Assembly (NCBI GenBank): GCA_019671135.1
Contig: JAHRHY010000003.1
Span: forward strand, 1,488,001-1,552,000
Length of the DNA stretch: 64,000 nucleotides
DNA from: Linnemannia hyalina
Taxonomy: Eukaryota > Mortierellomycota > Mortierellomycetes > Mortierellales > Mortierellaceae
Reading direction: 5' to 3'
Position 1 is the stretch's first letter, and each line of letters opens with the position of its first letter. The notes beneath the pieces are model-generated. The model had not been told where the DNA came from. It did no database searches and saw only the letters and a list, made by a program, of their open reading frames with translations. Below are positions 55,247-64,000 of this stretch, one piece after another. Both the position numbers and the translations under genes were made by a program.

Positions 55247-58200
55247 GGTTATGTGACAACCTAAGACCTGGAAATGGGCGATGAAACGACTAATGTGATT
55301 GTCCTCACCGATAATAAAAGTCAGGGACATGTTCCTGGCACCAAGTCATCAGGTATGAATTGTCGGTTTTGTCACTGAGAAAGGGGAGGGGTATCAATCA
55401 TTCTTGGACAAAACTTGTGGGGTGAGCAAGAGTGAAGAAGAGGGGGTTTATGGGATGGGGTGTTTGAAAGATGGCGGGTATGTGTGTGGATCAAAAGGGT
55501 TTCCGAAGCTATCTTACTGACGACAAGGGGTATCACCAATCCGAGTAGGCCCACATCGCGACCTAGAGATGAGCTTCTTTTTACTTCTTCATTTTCCTCG
55601 GATGAAGTCTAATTAGTCCTGTCGTCCGAGGCATCAACGTAGCATCAAGAAACTACGCTCACAGTCCCGACTGACTCCTTGATAGAGCTGACTGTACTGC
55701 GTTGATCGTGAGAGCATGGATAGGAACGATTGACGATGGATGGAGCAAGTAGTTGACGGATGAAGAGTCATGGGATAAAGGTGGGAGTTTGAATAAAAGA
55801 AAAAAAGGTGCGGGAAGCCATCCCTCCCTCGTCATTGACGATTGGTTTTTAGGCCACACGTATCTCTCAAATACAAAGATGCACATGCAGGCGCACTTTG
55901 CGAACGGTACTCTTGATTTCGTACTTTATGTTTTCCACAGGTCTGCCTTGCCCCCACTCCTCTTTTTTTTTCTCGAAATGAGATTGGCTCAGATAAAAGA
56001 CTCGCCTGTTTTGGTTGTATCCGTGGGCATGAGCCCTGCCTTCCCTTTTTTCTTATCTTTTTTTTTTTTTTTTGTGGGCGATGCAGATGACCTTTTCCTT
56101 CGTCTCTCTGTCGGGAAGTGAAAATCCACGTACGAAGTCATTCGAAAAAAATGATTCACAGAACATTCTTGTCGCGCAAGTGTTACGTAGATTCGAGTAT
56201 ATGTCACCGAACGTGGACCGCATGTGTGAATTGCAGGGGTCCCTTTTGGTTGGTGGCAAACTAGAAAAGACGAGAAGATGCACCCTTAAGCAATCAGCTT
56301 AGCTTTTTCCTTCGAGATTGGACAGGTCGCCAGAGAGAATCATTCGTCAGTAAGAGATATTTCGACCCAGGTACTTGACCCTCCATCATCCATCGTCTCG
56401 CATCGCTTGGTCAGCGCACGTTATTTCTTCATCAATGAAACTAATGCCTATCGAGATCACTATCATAGTCGACTATCGAGCGAGAGACAAGATCGATACT
56501 CTTCCTTCCCTAGTCTCGGTTGCAGGATCATCATCACTATACTACTGCTGCACTGCACATTTCTCCACATCCCACCCTTTTGTTCATCCTTTTCATATCA
56601 CCCACTCTTCTCGAAAACAAAAAGAACATAGGAATGAAAAAAGGAGGGCTAGATCCAATGTGCTGCTACCCTCAAAAGGTATCCATGACCCATCCTCTTC
56701 GTGATGACAGAAAGCGTGAAACATATATACGACTGTGCAAATATCTACCCTCACCTCACTCCCATGATCCAATCCTTCATCTTAGGTTCAACAAACCTTG
56801 ATCAAGAAAAAAAAGCAAAAAAAGGAGCATCTGTTGCTTCTATTCTTCTAGGTGTTCGTAAACCTGACCCAAAATTCCTTCCTGCATCGCACCAATCGTC
56901 GATCATTCACCTCACCAGAGGGTGGTACTATTTTTTGTAAGGTTGAAATGAAAGCTTGGAGAGGAAGATGGTGAGAGCAGGTCACAAAACAAATTTGTTT
57001 TGTATCCATGGCAAACCAAAAAACGGAGAAAAAAAATCAAAGACCGACAAGGAGGAGAAATTGGTTTATTTGCTGCCTGCGGACTTGCTCTTGCCCTGAC
57101 CATGGTCCTGGCCTTCTATTCCTCATTCGCATTTCGCTAATGCATCTGTTGGATATTGCGACGGGGATGAAGTCTAGGGGGTTTCTTCCCCGTTGGTATC
57201 TTTATGTTATATGATCATATGTGTTTCGTCAACGGGTACTATAGATACACTATCATGCAACCGCTAAAGTGTTCCATGAGATAAATACATTAGGCAAATT
57301 GGTCGTGGGTGACTAGACTCTCACTTCTTACTACCAGGTGACCTTTGGTGTGAGCGAGAGCGAGGGGTGAAAATGGTACCCTTTTCCTTGTACGTTTTTT
57401 CTCATCCCTTGTTCGGCCTTTTTCTTTTGATTGCTATCCGTTGATGCCCGTTGGACCAACTCCCGCTTCTCTCCACTGCTGGAGTGCCTCAAGGTCGAAG
57501 GATGGATGAAGAGGAGGACGATGAATAATTTTTGGGACAATAGAACGGGGTTCCATTTCACCCGTTTTTTTGGCCGTTGTGTGGTGTGCCTATGTGTTAT
57601 GGTTAAGCAAAAGAAAGAAAGGGCCCAAAAACTCCCATCTTGTGCAACCAACCTCTGTGCTTGATTCGCGGGTCGATATCATATCGCACCTTATCCGATT
57701 TCCTTGTGGTCAGGCTTGTGTCTCTGTGGGTAAGAAAAAGGCCAGCCTTCCTTGCTCGCTCCCTCGCCTTTTTCATTGACCCACCCGCTCGTATCGGCCG
57801 ACAGTCCAGATGGCGAGGAGAATGTCTAGGTACTGCGACTCTGCCACACAAACACAAAAAAATAGAGGGAGAGATGAAATGAGATGGGCGATGAGGAGGG
57901 CACACAAACAATAATGCACACGCACACGCACATCCACAAACAACAATACTGTTCATGTATCTCTTTCTAACGTTTCTTTTCCACGGCGCAAAAAACAAAG
58001 AAAGTAAAATTAATTTTCTTGTCTTTTGGCACCAAAGCGCCATTGTTTTCTGTTTGTTTGTTTTTCTTCTCGTTGTTGTTTTGCTGATCAAGAGGGCGGA
58101 CGGCAATGGTTTAAGAGCTTGTTGTTTTAAGGTGTCCTTTTTTCTTTTTTGGAGTTGGAGAAAGTAGTCATCATCACGCTGGCTGTTTTGTGCATCGCTC

Positions 58201-60375
58201 TTCCTTTTGTTTTTTGTTCCTCACTCATTCGGTTTAGCCCCTCGCCTGCCTTTCGCTCATCTTCCATTCTCCAAAGCTCAACTGAACCGATGACCAAGTA
58301 CGTCCTGCTGGTTGGCATATGTGAAATAACACCTAAAATCAAACATGCAAACTCTAGAAAGGAAGGGGTGCCTAGACTCCACTACCACTACCACCACGGA
58401 GATCTGACCGACAAGCTGCAAAATTGCTCTTGGATGAGGTGAGTATTTGGTGACCCAGCTCAAGCTCAGCTCTCTTTTTTGGGTCGACCGTTGGAGGAGT
58501 TTTTTTTTTTGCTTGCTCCGTGGTTGAAGAAAAGGGGATCGGAGGATCAAATTCTATTGACTTCTTTCTACACTCTCTAGTAAGAATAGGTGTATGTCTG
58601 TGTGTTTTCGACCCCGTTAGCTCGTTTACACAAAAAAGACGGCGTCCCGTCCCTTAATAGGAGACTGTGGGAGAGTTGCCGCTGCCTGCTGCCGAATGGT
58701 GTATCCATGTTAAATCGAACACACTCCCCGGTCGGAGAAATGAAAAAAAACTGGGGCCAGGCCTCACCATTTACATGGACATGGACACGGAACGACAACT
58801 CAGCGAAACTGATAGGCTTCACTTTCTGAATGATGCCCCATCCCTGTACCTTTCAGTGCCATCCGCAACTATTCACCCGCTTTTTTTTTATACCTTTGAC
58901 AGACAGCGATCAAAATCGATCGCCATCGTCACTCATCCCTCTCGCCGTTTTTTCACCTTGCGCCACCCTCTTCATAACTTCATATGTGGGCCTTCAATGC
59001 CTTCGGTTGCCGTCGTCGTATCCTTCATCCGCGAGCCCGTTCTATTTTGGTTTGTTTTTCTGTTACTGTCCTTTCCCATTCCTACGTAGCGCTGGTCATT
59101 TTGTTTGCTGATTTTCCCTCAACCCGTATCTATATACTCTTCAAGTATCCCTATCCCCTCGGAGTCTCTAGTAGATAACGAAAACAAAACAAAACAGGAA
59201 GGAGCTAAAGTAGTGCTTGTACATATGAATAGATGATGATTATGAAAAAAAGACGATGTGCACGCTTGATGTTGTGTATCAGACAACTGTATCGTTCCCA
59301 GCGGCTCATTAAACACGGGTGTTCATTTGAGATAATTAAGAGTACATTCTCCTTGTCCTCCTCATTGCATTCATTTTTATCGCCGCCTCATTATGGAGTT
59401 GCCCCTGCATTCCTTCTCATTGTCGTCTTGAGCTGTAAAGCTACAGGTTTGCACGCAAAATATGGCACTGGGCTGTTTGGAAAAAGAAGTAGATCATTGG
59501 GTTCAAGAAGGACCAGAAGGGCAGGAAAGTAAGGGCGTGATTGTACAAACCAATAAGGAAAACTCAAAAATCGAGATCCTCGGTCGAGGAGGAATGATTG
59601 TACGACATTCTGTGTGGGGGGAGGAAGGACAAGAACCGAGAGCGATATCCGACAAACACAAACAACACACACACACACTGGGAGAGATTTGAGAGAGTGA
59701 GCCATGGGCGTCAAACAGAGAGGAGACCAATGCAACGAGAAAGAGACCAGTCATCTGTTTGTTTATCCTCGACATGCAAACCAAACCAAGCAAGCATTTG
59801 AAATTGTTGTTTGTTTGGAAAAGAAAGTTGGGGTCACACTCGGTCCAGAGAGTGGCAAATGCCCGAGAAACCATATCGATGAATAATGAGATGGACGAGG
59901 GCAAGCTGCCATGACCGTTGGTTGGTTTACTGAATGGATGGATGCACAAGTGACATGAAAATAACAAAACAACAAAACAAACAAATGAAAACAAAACAAT
60001 GAAAACGATAAAAACAAAAGGCAACCGTTACGCCCGCAACGAGGAGGGAGTAAGGAAGGAACTCATGTTTACTTTGATCGAAGAGTCCAGTCTAGCTTTG
60101 TTTGATCGATGGGTCACAATGGTGCTTCCTTCATTCAATGTACCACGAAGAATTTGAGCGAAAAAAATAGGTGACGAGGTGTGTGGACATCCTTCGGCCT
60201 CGCATGCATCAATGCAAAACAACAGAACTGTCAGTTCTCATATTGCATTTGAGAACGAGAGTGAGAGTGAGAAATGAGAATGTGATTTTTTTGGTCTGAG
60301 AGGATATACGCCTGGCCGGGTGTTTTATTCTTTGTATTGAACCGCGACAACCGCAACAGCGACAGCAACAAGAAC

Positions 60376-60417
60376 AACATCAAAGCAGGCAACTGTAACA
60401 TCAAAGCAGGCAACTGT
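60376..60417. repeat. Two perfect tandem copies of a 21-bp unit
   Basis: AACATCAAAGCAGGCAACTG plus T is repeated head to tail at 60376-60396 and 60397-60417. It lies about 620 bp upstream of the UNC93-like start codon. Confidence 0.85.
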
Positions 60418-60791
60418 AATCACGAAATGAATGTGTGCTTTTGCTCAAGCTTTCTCTTACACACTCTTTTTCACTGCGGTTGAAAGCCAAATTCTTTTTT
60501 CAGTACGCAACTCCTCCTCCGTGAAATGAGCGGACGTTCATATCTATTCAGTTACTTAGTCGATTAGTCATTAGTCAATCAAGAGTCGAGTCCAGTCCGT
60601 CTAGTTCCTTCCTTCCTTTCCTTGAGTTCGTTTGGCGAAAGCTAATAGTGAACAAAGGGTGGTGAATTGTAAGGCCAAGAAGGTTTTTTGTTTGCCTTTG
60701 TGCCCCTTCCTCTCTGCTTTCGAGCGGACTTTTGATGTGATGATGTGCGGATTAAATTAACCCAACAGACGAACAGACGACCGGGCCCTCC

Positions 60792-60798
60792 TATATAA
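60792..60798 (+). promoter_or_regulatory. TATA box candidate of the UNC93-like gene
   Basis: TATATAA, 236 bp before the ATG and directly followed by a pyrimidine-rich stretch (60820-60990) that could be the 5' leader. Confidence 0.5.
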
Positions 60799-61033
60799 CC
60801 TGTGCTGCTTGTTGCCCATTCCTGGATTTCCCTTTTCTTCTTTTCTCTTCTCTTCTCTTCTTCTTTTCGTCGCCTTCAGGTCCCATTTGTTGCTTCTTCC
60901 CCTTTCCATTGTCTACACATACTCTTGTACCTTATCCTTACTACTACTCATTCATACATCTCACCTTCTTTCCCTTTCAATCTCTAACACATCCCACCAC
61001 CTTCGTTTCTTACTCACAAACCAATTCCTTAAC

Positions 61034-63058
61034 ATGAAACTCTCCGATCCTTTGGCCCAGGTCATTGTGGTGGTACGTCCTCAACCTCCCTCCTCCTATG
61101 TCTTCTGTTCACACTCATTCAACACACTCGCCAATTCACCCAGACTTTACACCTACACCTTCCAAACACCTCCACTGTCCTCCCACTGTCTCCTCTCCCT
61201 TTCCCATTCATTCTAACTCGACACTTCGTATCATATCGCACTGCACTCGCCTTCAACTCCACTACCACTGCACACTTCAATTGCCCTTTAACAGAGCAAA
61301 ACTCGGCGATCCTTCGACCCTTTCCTTCTTCCAGCTCACACGCATATTCAATGCCTCCCTTTCCAGATACTCTCAATCCCCCTCCCCTCAATCGCCTATC
61401 GTCTAGCCTCTTGTTTTTTCTCCTATTGCTCTCATTTGCGCCAAAAAATAACACGATCGATATCAATGTCAATCTGCATGAATTGAATCTGAACCTACAG
61501 CCAACCCAACCCAAAGAAATGAGAAACCCCGTGAGCTGACTGTTTTCTCCTTTCATATATTTTTCTTACTTCACTCCTATCCCATCTCTTCATCTTCCCT
61601 TCTCCACAATGTCGTTCTATTCGTCATAAATGAACGCCACTACTCAAAAAATAGGGTATTATCTGTTTCTGCTGTCCAGGCATGTTCAATGCCCTGCAGG
61701 GAACAGGATCCTATGGCCTCAGCCCCAAGGACTCTGACGTCGGAAACCATGCCTCGACCGCCCTCTCCTGTGTCTTTGCCATTTCGTCCCTCTTCGCTGG
61801 CGCTCTCTTCAACATCTTTGGTCATCGTCTCCTGCTCATCATCGGTGGTTTGACTTACTGTCTCTATGTCGGATCCTTCTTGGCCTACCACTACATCACC
61901 TCGATCGTCTTTGTCGTCGTTGCCTCGTGCCTGCTTGGTATTGGTGCCGGTTGGTTGTGGTGCGCCCAGGGTGCCGTCATGATGGGTTACCCCGAGGAGG
62001 GTGACAAGGGCAAGTACTTTGCCATCTTCTGGGCCATCTTCAACTGTGGTGGTGTCATTGGTAACGTCATTCCCTTGATCCTCCAATGGAACGACGCCGA
62101 CGCCGGTGGTGCTAGCACAGGTGCCTATGGAACCTACATGGTCGTCATGGTCATTGGTGCCCTTCTCTCCCTCCTCTTGTTGCCTACCTCCAAGGTCTTC
62201 CGTAGGGATGGCACCAACGTTGTCCGTGTCCGCTACTCGAGCCCCACCTCCGAGTTGATCTCGGTCTTCAAGCTCTTCTTGGACTGGCGCATGTTGTGCC
62301 TGATCCCCATGTTCTTCACCTCCAACTGGATCTACACCTACCAGTTCAACGCCGTCAACGCCTTCAACTTCACCATCCGTACGCGTGCCATGAACTCGAT
62401 GTTCTACTGGTTGGCTCAGATTTTCGCCTCCATTGCCTATGGTCAGTTCTTGGACAAGCGCGAGTGGTCCCGCCCCAAGCGTGCCCGTTACGGTCTTATC
62501 CTCTTGACCATTTTGCTTGGCGGTACCTGGGCTGGAGGATTCTTCTTCCAGCGCACGTTTGGTCCCCGCAACGACAACGCCGTCCCAGACCCATTGAACC
62601 CTGGCAGCTTGATCAAGAACCCCGCCGATTTTCACCATATCGATCTGGTCACCAACACCAAGGACTTCATCGGCCCCTTTTTCCTCTACCTCGCCTACGG
62701 AGTCACCGATGCCATGTACCAGGGGTTCTCTTACTGGTTGATGGGAGCCTTGACCAACGACACCAACCAGGCTGCCCGCTTCGCTGGTTTCTACAAGTTT
62801 GTCCAGAACTTGGGAGGTGTTCTTGCCCCTGTCGTCCAGACCTCGATCATCGGTAACGGACCCTCTGCTGGATACAATGCCGTCAATGCCCAGACCCGTG
62901 GTATGGGTGAGTTCCTTGTCTGTGTTGTTCTGATCGGTCTCGGTGTCCTTGGCGCCGTCCCTGTTGCCTTCAGGGCCGTCCAGGAACACACCATCGAGGA
63001 GGGTGACGACATAATCGAGCTCGGCGACAAGCAGGAGCTCTACGACGGCAAGAACTAA
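61034..63058 (+). CDS. UNC93-like major facilitator membrane protein
   Basis: MFS-fold membrane protein of the fungal UNC93/DUF895 group; cargo unknown. Exon 1 is 61034-61072 (MKLSDPLAQVIVV) and exon 2 is 61655-63058; the junction in phase 0 rebuilds the expected first helix, VIVV|GIICFCCPGMFNALQG. Total 480 residues. Family blocks follow: ALSCVFAISSLFAGALFNIF, GGLTYCLYVGSFLAYHY, GIGAGWLWCAQGAVMMGYPE and KGKYFAIFWAIFNCGGVIGN. About eleven hydrophobic spans are visible, and the tail is hydrophilic and acidic. Codon use is strongly biased to C-ending codons, which suggests high expression and explains a long antisense open frame. The 582-nt intron 1 is long for this window and CT-rich. Stop TAA at 63056. 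Confidence 0.88.
61073..61654 (+). other. 582-nt first intron of the UNC93-like gene
   Basis: GTACGT donor to AAATAG acceptor. It is pyrimidine-rich, with no repeats or coding content recognised. It splits off a 13-codon exon. Confidence 0.75.
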
Positions 63059-63857
63059 AATAATAATATTATGTTCAGCTTTCATACCTCCTTCATTCTC
63101 ACCTTTTTTGTACATTTTGTTGTTGCACCTTTCCTACTTCTTCAGTTCTTACCCTAATGTCATACCACCTCACTTCATCCACATCCATCCACTTCTCCAT
63201 TTTTTTTTCTTTTTTTCGTCGAGCACAAAATAAACCATACCTTGTACAGATTGCCCATGCTTTTTCGGTCTTCGCACGCAACCTGCATGTTATGACGTGA
63301 GCTTTATTCATGTAATGGCTTCTGATGCAAATGGAGGGAAAGCGGGCTGTGTTGCATAGAAGGCGTCGATGGAAGAAAATGATTACCCAGGTCCTTTTGC
63401 TTACATCCAAGCGCAGGCATGATGCCCAATGAAAGCCCATTTTTAGCCAATGTAGTAAAAATCAGCGCAACGGCACACTTGTACGAAGAAGGAATAAAAA
63501 AGAAGAGGCACAAGTCGACAGAAATGATCAAATTATCGCTGTTGCTAAAAATACCTTTCGGACAAAAGAAACTCTCATTTATGTTGTCCACCTGGACAAA
63601 CCTGCACTGACGAGGCGTGGCAAGGCAAGGTGATGCTTCCTTTTTTTCGCATCATCGTAGAATGAACGGATATGTTTACCAATCAGCCTTGCTTGGCAAA
63701 CATAGACACGCACAACAAGGGGGAAAAAAAAAGCACATAAAAGCCATTTCGCGATTTTTCTCTTTTTCAACTTTTATTTTCACCTTTCACTTTTCATACT
63801 CAACACTCACTCACAACTCACCCCCCCATTTTTTTTCTCACAAACACATATACAGAA
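63059..63857. other. Intergenic between UNC93-like gene and last gene
   Basis: About 800 bp between plus-strand genes, with the 3' end of the first (AAATAATAATATTATG right after its stop) and the promoter of the second. A CCAAT motif lies at 63679-63683, about 175 bp before the next ATG. No other gene seen. Confidence 0.5.
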
Positions 63858-63892
63858 ATGAACGGAGCTCCATCAACACTCCCACAAGGCTG
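63858..63892 (+). CDS. First exon of a gene running off the right edge, possible WW-domain protein
   Basis: ATG at 63858 in the context AGAAATGAA opens MNGAPSTLPQG, and the twelfth codon (TG|G) is interrupted by a GTAACT donor at 63893. Completed, the exon would read LPQGW. LP.GW is how WW domains begin, and fungal WW proteins often carry an intron there. The rest is outside the window, so both gene and family are tentative. A pyrimidine-rich leader precedes it. Confidence 0.45.
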
Positions 63893-64000
63893 GTAACTAC
63901 CACCCCTTCACCCTTCAACGTTCATTCATACTCTCACAACCCATAAGCTTTATATCACATACTCACCTCACACACTCTTTCTCCAAACAATTATCACCCT

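Larger units (their letters stand above)
49743..61033. other. Gene-free region of about 11.3 kb
   Basis: Lies between the divergent bHLH and UNC93-like genes. Every open frame longer than about 60 codons on either strand translates to Phe/Ser/Leu/Thr- or Lys-rich low-complexity sequence with no domain I recognise. Pyrimidine-rich stretches on the plus strand recur (50330-50500, 52130-52260, 53020-53240, 58180-58260), with poly-T and poly-G runs. I saw no transposase, reverse transcriptase, terminal repeats, rRNA or convincing tRNA. Possibilities are an extended regulatory region, long non-coding transcripts or decayed sequence. Confidence 0.6.

Noticed and set aside
59462..59692. 76-codon frame with mixed composition (MALGCLEKEVDHWVQEG...)
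   Set aside because: It looks less repetitive than its neighbours, but it is isolated, has no recognisable domain, no leader or splice context, and length consistent with chance.
49743..61033. CRISPR array, prophage or biosynthetic cluster in the gene-free region
   Set aside because: The genome is fungal, there are no regularly spaced direct repeats, and no synthase, transposase or reverse transcriptase motif is visible on either strand.
61640..63115. 491-codon open frame antisense to the UNC93-like gene
   Set aside because: Its product is dominated by Asp/Gly/Glu/Gln/Thr with no domain. The sense gene uses mostly C-ending codons, which suppresses stops in this antisense frame. It is a codon-bias shadow.

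Overview
The window is nuclear DNA of a filamentous, early-diverging fungus. Genes are split by short GT-AG introns (mostly 50-150 bp, often with a CTAAC/CTAAT-type branch site). The gene set combines fungal hallmarks (chitin synthase family, Vid21/Eaf1, Ste24, Vcx1, peroxisomal-type carrier, UNC93-like MFS) with two genes lost from most yeasts: a FANCI orthologue and an ornithine decarboxylase antizyme. I infer Mucoromycota, most likely Mortierellomycotina. This rests on gene content and style, not on a search.

Layout. 1-3536 (-): 5' part of a VID21/EAF1-type NuA4 subunit, running off the left edge. 4899-7378 (-): mitochondrial-type lysyl-tRNA synthetase. 7653-8300 (-): small secreted protein with a probable GPI signal. 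8920-12448 (-): SAC1 phosphoinositide phosphatase, whose first intron is mostly one 329-bp dinucleotide repeat. 13878-14609 (+): secreted protein. 15871-16806 (+): hotdog (DUF4442-like) protein. 17031-18771 (-): vacuolar Ca2+/H+ exchanger. 20092-21400 (+): antizyme with a programmed +1 frameshift. 22170-23747 (+): PHOSPHO-type HAD phosphatase. 24246-26456 (-) and 26855-28692 (+): divergent WDR5/Swd3 and STE24. 28903-29709 (-) and 30140-30556 (-): mitochondrial SSB and mitoribosomal bL32. 31406-33472 (+): single-span membrane protein. 33676-37405 (-): chitin-synthase-like protein with altered catalytic blocks. 38465-39851 (-): peroxisomal-type carrier. 40929-48521 (+): FANCI, interrupted by a 1.1-kb intron. 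48771-49742 (-): bHLH factor. 49743-61033: about 11 kb without a recognisable gene. 61034-63058 (+): UNC93-like transporter. 63858-right edge (+): first exon of another gene, possibly with a WW domain.

The genes are mostly unrelated housekeeping functions, with no operon-like or biosynthetic cluster logic. The adjacent pair mtSSB/bL32m and the more distant LysRS serve mitochondrial gene expression. The strongest single signal is the antizyme frameshift cassette: a TCC-TGA slip site preceded by Trp-Cys-Ser codons, an open +1 frame through three splice junctions to an antizyme domain, and a near-perfect 15-bp hairpin 26 nt downstream. Other notable points are the FANCI gene without S/T-Q sites next to its candidate ubiquitination lysine, the divergent chitin synthase, the extreme CT tract ahead of a SAC1 splice acceptor, and the 11-kb desert. 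Exon boundaries were read by eye from splice consensus, reading phase and family similarity.
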